27,426 bases of DNA, taken from contig NW_014577681.1 of NCBI RefSeq assembly GCF_000485595.1, positions 70,939 to 98,364 on the forward strand, read 5' to 3'. How positions within the stretch are numbered: position 1 is the stretch's first letter; every line of letters starts with the position of its first letter. The translations under genes and the position numbers were made by a program. The notes under the pieces are model-generated. The model worked only from the letters and a program-made list of their open reading frames with translations, ran no database searches and was not told the DNA's origin. This document shows positions 1-11,600 of this stretch, piece after piece. Origin of the DNA: Priapulus caudatus. Taxonomy: Eukaryota; Priapulida; Priapulimorpha; Priapulimorphida; Priapulidae.

Positions 1-1373
1 CAACCCTGTCTTGTGTTTGTTATTCGACCCTGTGTTGTTATCGATGTTTCACAACAACTAAATTCTCCTATATAATCATACTATAGGTAGCCAGGTGCAA
101 ATTCATGTTAGCCAGCACGCACACACATATATAAATATAAACCAAATTGCTACGCATCAACCAGTGACTCACGGATTTCTACGTACTAAAACCACGATGG
201 TACATTTCTTGTCCCGTACATTATTGCCTGTCTCTACTCAACTCATCAATAGGAAATGTTCTGCACTGCACACGTTACAACACAAAACACACTAGGGTAT
301 ACACGATATCCCGTTGACCAATAATGATCAGCTGATACGCGGTGGTTATGGAGTATGTTTACTAATACTCTGCTGGTACTTCTACGCCATTGTCACTGAC
401 ATCTCATTACACATAGATTCAGCCCACTCGGTTTAGTTTTAGAACTTTCAGATTACCTATAGTTCTTCTAATGTGGACCGAATATACTTCGCACCCTGTA
501 CTGTTCTCGCGAATTCTCTCTATCACAACTGCGCATACCTTGCAGACACCAACCAGATACACTTAGTATCCGCGCGCCAGATACACTTAGTATCCGCGCT
601 ATATACCCTATATGCGACGTGTGAAAGCTTAGACATTTCTTCGTACTATACCGAGTACTGCGGCGTCACATGATATCGTTATTATGGGTTTGTACAACCG
701 TCAGACCAGCTTCCGGGCGGTTACGCACGCGCATGGATAGCGCTGATGACGGATGACGTCATGCCGCCTTTTCCAGCTCCGTCAAATGTCAAGACACGTT
801 GCAACACTGTATCGACAACGACCAACATTAACGTTCGCCGACATTTGAGAAGAATGCAAACGATTGTTTTTAATGAGCCGTTGCACGCGATAACGTCCGG
901 CGACAATCGTAACTACAAATTAAAAATAGATAGAATCGGTTTTAATTTCTAGCGATATAATCGCGCGAATTTTATAAACAGCCAATCACAGCCGTGGATC
1001 ATTTTTTCATCGGCACGTGACAAAAACACTTCGCAATGAAAATTAATCTGCTCTGCTGTCTTCAGATCACAATACCGTCTGACCGTCAAACAGATTATTT
1101 TAAGTGCCGAGTCAAATTCGATTTTATAGGATTTTTGGCATTTATCTTCTAAGGCTGCCCATCTAAAAGAAAGTATTTGCCCATACTTGGCACAAGGGAC
1201 TCAAAATCTGTGATTGGTACATGTTACATTCAACAGTCTCGAGTTTACGCATTTCAAATATCAGCCATCGTGTAACAATAAATTAAGAAGACGAACTTTG
1301 ACCTAGCCCCCAACTGTTAATGCACGCACCGTGCTGCAATTTCGCTGACGCTGAATGTTAGGATTAGTCGTTG
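1..1373. other. No gene recognised; short direct repeat and one full CRE
   Basis: Only short unconserved open frames are present. About 22 bases beginning CCAGATACACTTAGTATCCG occur twice in tandem near 550-597. A palindromic CRE octamer TGACGTCA lies at 754-761 in a CpG-containing stretch. I see no RNA gene. Confidence 0.5.
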
Positions 1374-1602
1374 TCATTGCAGTGTTTTTGACACTACACG
1401 CACACCCGCATTGCAGTGTGTGTTTTTACACTACACGCACACCCGCATTGCAGTGTGTGTTTTTACACTACACGCACACCCGCATTGTAGTGTGTGTTTT
1501 TACACTACATGCACACCCGCATTGCAGTGTTTTTGACACTACACGCACACCCGCATTGCAGTGTTTTGAGTACACGCAAACCCGCTTAGCAGTGTGTAAA
1601 TG
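1374..1602. repeat. Minisatellite, about 37-bp unit, six copies
   Basis: Units contain ACACTACACGCACACCCGCA followed by TTGCAGTGTGTGTTTT. The last copies are shorter (33-35 bp) and more diverged. Each unit contains ACACTAC and GTAGTGT/GCAGTGT segments that could pair. An open frame across it results only from the repeat. Confidence 0.85.
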
Positions 1603-2009
1603 GGCGCGTGTATGTACACTAAGTAGATAATCACACCATTCCTATTGTATATCAGTAACACCAGCCGGGAGACAAGCACTGAGGAAGATCTGCAGACACG
1701 CACGCACCCACAGCAACGTTCATACGTTACTACTCGTCACCAATGACATATGAACGTAACCGGATTCCAACAACAACATATGCGAAAAATAGCACTATTA
1801 ATAAATACTTCACGCCCACTGTTGTTATAGACGCTATAGTATGGAAGATGACTACTACAACAGTATTCCGTTTAACAAGAAGATATACACGCGATACCAG
1901 GACGTCGTAAGACGTTATAGTAACGTGTGCTGACGGTGTTTCACCTGGGAGCTGGCATGCATCTTCTGCTGAGAATGCAAAATTTACGCGTTTCAGTGAA
2001 ATTGCTGCT
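1603..2009. other. No gene or obvious element
   Basis: AT-rich unique sequence with no open frame worth noting and no clear repeat. Confidence 0.4.
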
Positions 2010-2018
2010 TTAAGTAAC

Positions 2019-2272
2019 GCTGATAGGGTCTATGTCCCCCAGGGTACTGCCGGAACGTACCCTGGGTACGGTCCGGTATAACGGAACGTACCCTGGTACT
2101 ATCTAATATGCCGGACCGTAGCTCGCCTACTCCACTAACGAGTCTAGGGAGTCGTCTACGCCTACTCCCTAACCCTAACCATATCAGATAGTTACCAGGG
2201 TATGTTCCGGTATACCGGATCGTACCCAGGGTACGTTCCGGCAGTACACTGGGGGACATAGACCCTATGAGA
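2019..2272. mobile_element. Fold-back MITE with 9-bp target-site duplication
   Basis: Two arms of about 85 bases, both containing TAGGGTCTATGTCCCCCAG and GTACTGCCGGAACGTACCCT, face each other around a loop of about 70 bases. The element is flanked by a perfect direct repeat TTAAGTAAC at 2010-2018 and 2273-2281. A 9-bp duplication is typical of Mutator-like insertions. There is no transposase, so it is non-autonomous. A 99-residue open frame across it is incidental. Confidence 0.85.
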
Positions 2273-2281
2273 TTAAGTAAC

Positions 2282-3432
2282 TGCTGCAGCATTACGATTG
2301 CACTGACATGACGCTATACAATAACAGTGCAGTCGTATCTGGCTTATTCCGTGGTTAGACATGCTAAATCTATCATGAGCTTAATAATCCATATTTGCTA
2401 ATAACAATAAGAAACATCGGTAGGAAATTTAAAAAAATTCTGATAGCAGGCGCGTTTGTAGTGCAATACATCTGACAACATGGCCCCGAGGCGCATGACA
2501 TATACTCTCAGGTGAAACACTGTCAGCCTTTTATACTATAGCGAGTCGCGGCATACCGGGTTTGTATCGCTTCTCCGTCGTACGAGTAATCGGCTGTGTG
2601 TATATATGATGCGAAATTAGCATGCTAATGCCACGCACTCCCGGTATGCAAGCATGTGATCGCACAGATAATTGCCCGTGAAAAGCAGAGTCGGTTCGAC
2701 AATGGGCGCATACGTAATGATTGGCAGATGTTAACATGAGCGTGAGATGTAGAGCAATTTTTGGGCAAAATCTTTCCTTTGCCAATCAAACAAAAAGATA
2801 AATATCTCACAATGTTAATGTGAGGCAATACCAGGCATACTTCACATAGACTACACTTACATGATCTTATAATAGCAGTACTGTGAACCAGTATTTATAC
2901 CCATCAGACTGAGTGAGATACCATCACCCCGCTTACACATCGTTAACGGGTCTGTCAAGCTAGACCGACTTTAGACGTTCTTCACGCAGACACGCCAAAT
3001 TATTCACCTTACAACTCTTCGTTGCTAAGTATTGTCTTTTAAAACGTCCTAGCATAACAACAACTGGCTAAAGCTGCCTGTCAATCATGCTAGGCGGATA
3101 GGTCAATCATACAACATTTTAATCGGGCTAGCACGACACGACAAACAAACTTAGGTAGATATTTAGTATAAATTTCTTTAATGAAGTTTACATTCAGGGT
3201 AACATTAGCGAGAGTCGTTCAAGTTACCACATAATACGATATTTAGGATGTCCCGATTTAACAGAGCGACCAATTTCATGCTAGATCCAGATATATGTTA
3301 CATCATTCACACTTCATTAACAAAGAAAAGAACCTATGTGCTGATGACCCGACAGCAGAAAGAGAACTAAACATGGAATCATTACGTTAACAAATTCCCC
3401 ATATTCTAAATTCATAACAAGGTACGTATTTA
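2282..3432. other. No gene recognised
   Basis: AT-rich sequence with two small overlapping minus-strand open frames (2531-2828) that resemble nothing I know and lack coding character. Confidence 0.4.
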
Positions 3433-3575
3433 ACATCTCTCTCTCTCTTTCTCTCTCTCTCTCTTTCTATCTCTATCTCTCTTTCTATCTCTATCTCTCT
3501 CTCTGTCTATCTCTATCTCTCTCTCTTTTGCTCTCGCTCTGTCGCTTTCCTCTCTCCTTCTCTCTATCTCACAAA
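3433..3575. repeat. Imperfect CT-rich microsatellite
   Basis: CTCTCT runs interspersed with TCTATCTCTATCTCT variants, followed by a more degenerate tail to about 3575. Confidence 0.9.
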
Positions 3576-4285
3576 ATGTCTACATTTTAAAATCTTCACT
3601 ATCCACGCCAAAAGTGAATGCTCAGACTTTCAACTAAATCCTCAACGAATACAGACTTTTTTTTACACAGTAACCCCTTAAAACACATTTTACATTTTTG
3701 AAATGTGAAAATACAATAGCCTTTTTTACTTATTCACATGATTGCACGTTATTTCATCAAAAGTAACATCTTTTCACTCATGAATTGACCCCCCTCCCCG
3801 TGTATAAAACGCTCTACGATCTACAGTCGAAATGTGCATGTGACGCTTTATACATTAGAGTAAATATAGGCATGTTTTATGTTCATTAAAAAACGTTTAT
3901 AATTACAAACCGAAGCACATTACGCACCACTATGTTCAAAATAAATCAACGGGTCAGAACACAACACAGGTATCACCACAAGTAGACATCCTGCAAGCCT
4001 TGCTCAGTTCCAAACAAACTATATACGTTCTCTGGTGTATGGAGCACATGGCGATTCCAAAAATCCAAATATGCGCTATAGTGCAACCATAATGGCAGCA
4101 TTACTACATGATAACATGGACGCCACGCACTACAATCAGTGGCACGACAATTGTAGCTTTTTTCCTCGGCCTATTATAGCAACAGACCCATTCACCCTAC
4201 GTATCTTGACACTCGCCAATCCAAACTCACGTGACGATGCCGTGAGAAGCGCCCATGTGTCATTGGCGCTGCATAGGCTGCAGGC
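3576..4285. other. No gene recognised
   Basis: AT-rich sequence. The open frame at 4035-4292 (85 codons) has no recognisable domain and is probably chance. Confidence 0.4.
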
Positions 4286-4970
4286 AGTGTAGTGGTTTGT
4301 AGCTGGGGCTTTGTTGTAGTGGTTTGTAGCTGGCGTCTTCACCGTTGCTGTGTTGTCAGGGTTAGGTAGCTCATTTAGACCACATCCTAGTCGCTGTAAA
4401 CTCTGCTGTCTTGCTGCAACAACACGTTCGTGTTGCGTTCACCAATCATTTTGTCAGTGCCTCTCCTCATTGCATCTCCTCATTGTCATTGTAGGTTTTG
4501 TTGACATCGCATGTCTTCTCACTGCTGTTGTGTCACGTGTTATTATCACACATCTTCTTGCCTTTCTACATTTATGGCTATAATACATCTTCTTGCCATT
4601 CTACGTCTTGTTGCCATTTCGTCTCGTGGCCACCACACACCTTCTTGCCATTCTGACTTGTGATCATCATACATCTTGTTGCCAACTTTATGTCTTGCTG
4701 TCAACACATGCTGTTGCCATTCGATGTCTTTTTGCCATTGCACATCTTGGTGAGATTACACATCTGCTCTCGTAAGACATGCCTACTTGTGAGTGCACGT
4801 CTACTTACAAGAACACACCATATTGCTATTCTGCCTGGTTGCCATCTCATAGCTTTTCTTAACTGCACGTCTTGTTGCCATCGCACATCTTGTCTGCCAT
4901 TCAGTCCCGCCGCCACATGTACAGTGCATCACGTTTGCTATTGCACCATGTTGCCATCAGGCATCAGGAA
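4286..4970. repeat. Decayed short interspersed repeats
   Basis: GTAGTGGTTTGTAGCTGG occurs twice (about 4289-4333). From 4540 to 4900 a loose unit of about 22-26 bases, roughly CATCTTCTTGCCATTCTA, recurs more than ten times with heavy divergence. This periodicity explains the several overlapping open frames on both strands. Confidence 0.6.
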
Positions 4971-5058
4971 CCTCACGCTCTGACCAGGCAAGCGCAGCCA
5001 CCATCCACTGTCGCTGCCGTTCGTATCGTGGCGTGGGGCCTTGTGTGGTTGGGCATAT

Positions 5059-5477
5059 GCCAGTCAGTGATGACAGCCCGCGGCGGGCATGCCAGTCAGT
5101 GATGACAGCCCCGCGGCGCGCGCGCCAGTCAGTAATGACAGCCCCGCGGCGGGCGTGCCAGTCAATGATGACAGCCCCGCGGCGGGCGTGCCAGTCAGTG
5201 ATGACAGCCCCGCGGCGGGCGTGCCAGTCAGTGATGACAGCCCCGCGGCGGGCGTGCCAGTCAATGATGACAGCCCCGCGGCGGGCGCGCCAGTCAGTGA
5301 TGACAGCCCGCGGCGGGCGCGCCAGTCAGTGATGACAGCCCCGCGGCGCGCGCGCCAGTCAGTGATGACAGCCCGCGGCGCGCGCGCCAGTCAGTGATGA
5401 CAGCCCGCGGCGCGCGCGCCAGTCAGTGATGACAGCCCCGCGGCGGGCGTGCCAGTCAATGACAGCCCGCTGCGCGT
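5059..5477. repeat. GC-rich 33-bp minisatellite in the predicted CRTC 3' UTR
   Basis: Twelve full copies and one partial copy. A typical unit starts GCCAGTCAGTGATGACAGCC and continues CCGCGGCGGGCGT. Some copies are 32 bp because one C is missing, and others end GCGCGCGC, giving the perfect palindrome GGCGCGCGCGCC at unit junctions. As 33 is a multiple of three and units lack stops, several frames stay open on both strands; none is a real gene. The array ends 11 bases from the CRTC stop codon. Confidence 0.93.
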
Positions 5478-5488
5478 GCCGAGATCTA

Positions 5489-5667
5489 TCACTGCAATCT
5501 GTTGACGTGAAACGAGTCGTTGGCTCCAGTCGTTGTATCAGCCACAGTGTCCATCTCACCGGTGAGCATCTGAAGGTCGAGCTGATCGACCTCAAGGTTA
5601 GGTAGAAAGTCGGGGTCAAACGCACCAACGAGTCCCATCGCCTGTCCAAGGTCCTTTCCCAGGTCAT
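5489..5667 (-). CDS. CRTC: CRTC terminal coding exon: C-terminal activation domain and stop
   Basis: The acceptor is GATCTGTTACAG. The exon encodes DLGKDLGQAMGLVGA, then FDPDFLPNLEVDQLDLQML, then TGEMDTVADTTTGAND, and ends SFHVNRLQ before TGA at 5489-5491. It aligns with the human C-terminus, where FPLDELKIDPLTLDGLHML leads to TFRMDRL at the end. Acidic residues alternate with Leu/Phe, as expected for a transactivation domain contacting CBP/TAF components. A GC-rich minisatellite begins 11 bases past the stop. Confidence 0.94.
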
Positions 5668-8600
5668 CTGTAACAGATCGCCAATGTCAGCACCATAACC
5701 TGTGCGAGTTCCTAGAGGGGAGGGGGGGTGAATTTCACGAATATTTAATGACATGGGAAGAGCGCAGCCCCTAGTCAACGTCCATAGTGTCACGCATCAG
5801 TCGGGGGAGAACGAGACGAGGGTTTCATAGATGACTACGTGATGATTTAAACTCATATTAGGGTTATTTATCCATTAATTAAGCTTATATTTCATATTTC
5901 GCCAAAATCTAGGGAAGGCAGCAGGCCCCTTGCCACCAGGCCAGACAATATGGTGTGGAATTAGCTTACTAGTCATGTCATGTGACTAGCACTGAGGTTC
6001 AGTATACCTATAATGATGTCAGGGATGGTGTTGTTATTCTGGGATTGCATCGTGCATCCACGTACCGAGTTCACAGATCCATTTTGTAGCACCTGTGGAT
6101 GATAAGTAATAGATGAATTACTATCACAGTACATAAAATGTGTGAGAAAATGACCATTTCCTAATAATGGCCGTTAGATTAGAAGCAGGACACCATGTTT
6201 TTTAGTCTGCTTTTCGAGGATTTTTTTTTGTCTCATTAGTACCATAATTTTTTGGCCATGTTTAATATTTATTTTCATTTTCATTTTTTAATGATATAAT
6301 GTACCACAGCATTGGACCATGTGTAAAATAGCAGTGACAAAGTAGCCGCATCATGACACTTCACATTCTGTACACTGAGACATACTTGGAGCGGCTGAGA
6401 ATACTGTCCCGTGTGTTGCGATGACGACGAAGGGTGCTTTGATCGAGATGTCTGCTCCTGAAACAAGTGCAACATACGTTACAACGTACCCGTACACAAC
6501 TTCACATTTTGATGGTTTTTCAATCGACATCTATCTTTATCATTTTTATCAACGCAACTTTCCACGCACATAACTTTCTACGTCGACGTCTAACGAATCG
6601 GGCAGCGTCTGATTTCAGCTCGACCTAATCACCAGCAACATACTAATTACCCATCACTGCTGTCACAGCTTACCATGTTGAACTGCTCTAACTGGTGTCC
6701 TAGATCGTTGGTTTGTCGCGCTAGCTGCGGACTCAGAACGTACGCCTCACTGTAGGGTGAGCCGGGTGAGCCTACGGGTGACACACCACGGGCGGGGGAG
6801 CACGGACCCGCAGGCGACGGTGGTGCAGGGCTGCAGCAATGCTCCGGTGACTGAGGGCTCCGATATGCCATCGACGCCTGGTGAGAGAAAGGTAACGAGG
6901 GATCAGTCAGTCACACGCACAAGTGATCACAGTGATACAGTCAAATAGCAGTATTACATCCGATACAAGCACGCGACCGACACACCTGTCAAGCAACGTT
7001 CGCCGAGCTAACACAGTCGAACCTGTGTTTGCAGACAACACTATAATACCTGACACCTGCCTATGAAGGGCACTTTCGGTGACATTTTCCGTACCTTGAT
7101 TTTTCTTACTATAGTTACACAGTGTAATTATATCTATAAAACGAACATCTGTCTATAAAAAACCCTTTTGGTGTTTCCCTTCAGTGACCCTTATCGATGT
7201 AGGCTTGCCTGTCAATGTGCATAAGTGAGATAACCGTGCTTCTCTTGCATGATAATGCTAGGTCAAGCTCACCCCATTTCTTTGTGGTTATTATCGCAAA
7301 CCCAGCATAATATAAACACGCGTAACTCACATACCGCCTGTTGGGGTGTTCCTAGGGTCTGATTGACCTGCGGGTGAACTTGCTGCACTACACCAGGCTT
7401 CGACGTTAATTCCTCCACACCACCTTGCGAATACGTTGCCCCTGGCGACACCGCCTGTGAATATGTTGCCCCTGGCGACACCACCTGTGAATATGTCGGC
7501 CCCGGCAACGCCGCTTGTGCGTACGTCGGCCCGGGCGATGGCGTCTGTGCATACATCACCCCCGGCGATGATGTCTGCGCGTATGTCCCTCCCGGTGTCA
7601 TCTTCTGTGTGTAGGACCGCGACAGCGGCAACGTCATGCCGTGCGTAGACGGAGCGTAGCCGCCTCCCGTCGCCGCGCCGATGCTCACCGCCGGCTGAGA
7701 CATGCCGTACGACATCGGCTGCTGCTGCTGCTGCTGCATGGACGCGGAGGACATCATGCGAGGCGAGGACCCGCGCAGCGACGACGGTGTGAGATCACGC
7801 GGCGACGCATCGAGCGTGGACGGCGGGTAAGAGAACGGTGCTGCCGCCTGCTGGTCCATGATGCCGACCATCGTGTGCAGAGTCATGTCCATCGGGATTG
7901 TGTACTGTGTGCACGTGACAGAGCGAACACAAGCGATTAGACAACACAAAGTCACACAGTCAATAGTACATTGGAGAGAGAATGCTGTGGGAGTACAGCA
8001 TAAGAGCACATTGTAAGAGCATGCTATAAGGGCACATTGTAAGAACACACTATGAGAGCATGCTACAAGAGCAGGCCATAAGAACATGCTGTGAAAGCGT
8101 CCAATTAAGAGTACACCATAAGGTATGTGTGCAAAGAGCATGCCATAAGAGCACTTTGTATGAGTATTCTGTAGGTCACTTTTTAAATGCATTATTTTGA
8201 TTAGATGAAGTTCATTCTTGCACTCTTCTAATAATTTCGATTGGCAAGTGCACCGCACATGGTGTCGCCATAGTAACAACCAACAATGATAGATTAAAGT
8301 CAACATGCAAACTCTCATTTCACCATTCTAACTAAAAACATCACGACTGAAAAGTAGACACTGCCACTCTTAAAGGGATCATTTACTCTGGGTTCTAAGA
8401 TTATTTTCAGTTAATTTAGGTTAAATTTACACTACATAAAAAGTTTCATGGTTCATCACCATTAGAAATATTTTGTTTTGTTTTAAAACTAACGACTACA
8501 GTTTGATTACAACGACGGTGGCGCCACTCAAAGCGCATGATCTGAAAAGTTGCGCAAAACGACTTTTCAGCCAAGGGCTACAGACTGAGGGTGTTTCTTA

Positions 8601-11600
8601 TTTATTAATTTAAAAGCAAAAGGATTGTAATATCTTATAAACGACATATAGTTTCAGTTATATTATGGATAAATTTAATAAAACTAAAATAAACATCAGT
8701 CGGTTAAATAGCATTTAGGTATAAATATAACTGCACCTTTATGATTAGCCCTTGGTCTGTAACGTGCAAAATATATTGGGATATGCGCAACTTTTTCAGG
8801 GTGGCAGCACAGTCGCTGGTGTCAATGGCGCCGTCCAAATTTTGTAGCGTTGATGTATAATTAATTATAACAATTAAATTAGGTATCTGGTACCAAGTAC
8901 GTGTGGGTATAGACGATTTGTTATACAGTAAGTACAGTTGTATGCAGTAAATTCTAGTCTAGTATCCCTTTAAAATTAACGTCCTTTGTAAGGCAGTGAA
9001 GATGTCAAAATAATTGCTGAGACTTCAAGCTGCTCTCCCCTGAAGACCATCAATACATCTAATAAAAATAGTGTTCTATGCATGCATTCTGTAAAGCGTG
9101 CCACGCTTTTTGTTTAGAGTAATATTTAAACAGTGAGTGCTTAGTGACTTCTATCAACTTCTCTACGTATATATATGTGTGTCATTAAGGCATGCAAAAT
9201 AGTATGTATATAAGCCAAAATTTGTTCCTTTGTGCAAAAAAAATATTAAGAAAAAGAAGTTTTGTTTTCCTTAATGCTACTTATGAGATTTAACAAAACG
9301 TGTTAATTCATTTGTGACCAAGGTCATTAACGTAAATTTTACGTAACGAATGGACACGGCAGTTTGTTCATGTTTTGCGATCTACACTCATCAATTCACA
9401 AGGGCTGGTTTGTGCTAAACATGGCATTTTGGGGGTCATTTTCACTTGGCAATCAAGAAATAAAAGTGTACATACAAACAATTATGAAAGCTTTTCATCA
9501 GGGAAATCAGTATTGCAGAACCCAGCCAGGGCTGATTTTGAAAAATGCTGATTTATACTATATAAACTATAGTTAAATCCGTAAAAATTAGCCAGCCCTA
9601 CTTAAAATTGATGCGTGCCGAACTAGAAGGGGGAAGGCTGCTATTTCCAATACTGGGGATATTTCATTTTAATAGTTACTACCGGGGGTCATCATCTGAA
9701 GACAATATTCACACAGTGACTATTTGCGTGCCATTAGTAGGTGTTAAATGCAAGCTAAACTTATTACTCAATTAGGTAAACTTCACTTACGAATGCCTGT
9801 AACAGCTCCACGTGCAACATTTACGCCATGGGCTACGCTTACCTGAGCATTATTATGTGGGCTGTCCGGCAGCTGCGGTGACTGTTGCCTCCGTGGCACT
9901 GTGGGACTTCTGGAGAGGGGGCTGTTAGAGCCAGTTGGGGACCTGCTAAGAATAAGTCAATGAAACAATGTCGCTCACAACTACTAAAAACACATGAAAA
10001 ATGTATGAACTGCTAAACGAAAACACGTCTAATTTCAAGATAAATATTTGACTTGATAAAGATGTTCTTGATGATAAAACTTCAATTGAAATGTTAATTG
10101 TAACAATAGATTTTGGATTGATGACATCGGATTTCTTTTGATCATGTGGAATAATTAAATTTTAAGGTAAATCTGAAACATTTACGAGCGTACAGTCTTT
10201 ACAGCTGTCCTGCTCTTTTTCGGCATGTGCCAATAGTTGAATTAAGCTTGTCACCAGATAGCAGCATTGGTTTTTAGGTGCAGTAGATTAAAAAAGACAA
10301 CAGCTTTGCTATCAAAACTGGCACTCCAATAAATATATTATATTTACCTTGAAATTAAATCATATAATGTGATGAAATATCTTATGACGTTAACCCAAGC
10401 ACTACCATTACGATTCCTATCACTATTAACACTGCAATAAAAGTTTTCTAAAGCCCGGAGCACACGTGAGTTATTTTACTCAACTAAAATTACGCACGAG
10501 TCATTTTACTCACGTGAGCGGCGAATTTTCGTTGAGTAATTTGACGCATGCGTCAATTTACTCACGTGTGCGGCGGATTTTCGTTGAGTAATTTAACTTA
10601 TGCGTCATTTTACTTGAGTAAAATAACTCACGTGTGCGCCGGGCTTTATGAAACAAAATGGAGAGGAAAGTTGTGAAAATGTAACACAGTGTTACCACTT
10701 GAAACTTCATCAAATCACGTTCTAAAAATGATGAAAATAAACGTAAATCAAAAAATGATAATGCCTAATAGCTTTGATTCGACATAACAGTGACCTCTTC
10801 CATTATTCGCATAAGCCGCTAATGGAACAACAGGGGTAGAAATTAACTTTTGAACACGGGAGTCCAACGAACTCCCTACCCTCAAAAAGAGGGAGTCCGC
10901 AGCAAAATAAGGGAGTCCGCAGTCTGAGGTTCAAAATTAAAGATATTAACAATAACGCATGTGCTTATTTTTAAGTTTCATGCGGTTGCACGTCTGCCAA
11001 ATTTTCTTTGGATATTAGCTGAAAAAATACGGTATTTCCACGAGGCCGTGCTCTGGAACTAACTAGGTAGTATGGCAGAATTTTCAGGGAGCCACACGGA
11101 CTCCTGCATACGTCAAATCAGGGAGTACAACAGTAAATCTGGGAGTATTTGACTCCGGACTCCTTTTGACTCCTTTACAATGAGTGGTGCGGCACACTGA
11201 GTGTTACACTGTCTGGTTGTTCAATTACAACTAGAACTAATCTGTGGCTGATAACTTGTAGTGCTGTCTCCATTCGCCCGGTTCAACCAAATTTAGTAAG
11301 ATAAAAATAAAAATAAATCTGGCAACTACGTGTTGGATTGTCAAGCATTCTCTCTCTCCGATTTAGTCCACCTAGACAAATGACAAGAGAACATCCCATG
11401 CGTCTTTGTCATGGCAAGAGTGACGGGATGAATCAGGTATCTTTGCTGACATGACCTGCTGCCTATCTCATTCATTCTCCTTGCATACAGTGGTTGACCA
11501 CGGCAATCCTCCCTACTGGCCTGACAGTATAGAATGTCACCCGCCTGTCTACCACTGCTGCCAGTTCAGAAGGTGGTGCTGTGGTAGTCTCTGAGATTGT

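Noticed and set aside
1993-2292. A 99-codon minus-strand open frame.
   Set aside because: It is the translation of a fold-back MITE.
5033-5793. Several open frames with 11-residue repeats on both strands across the 33-bp minisatellite.
   Set aside because: The unit length is a multiple of three and lacks stops, so all such frames are composition effects. The minus-strand frame at 5359-5793 also overlaps the CRTC last exon in the wrong frame.
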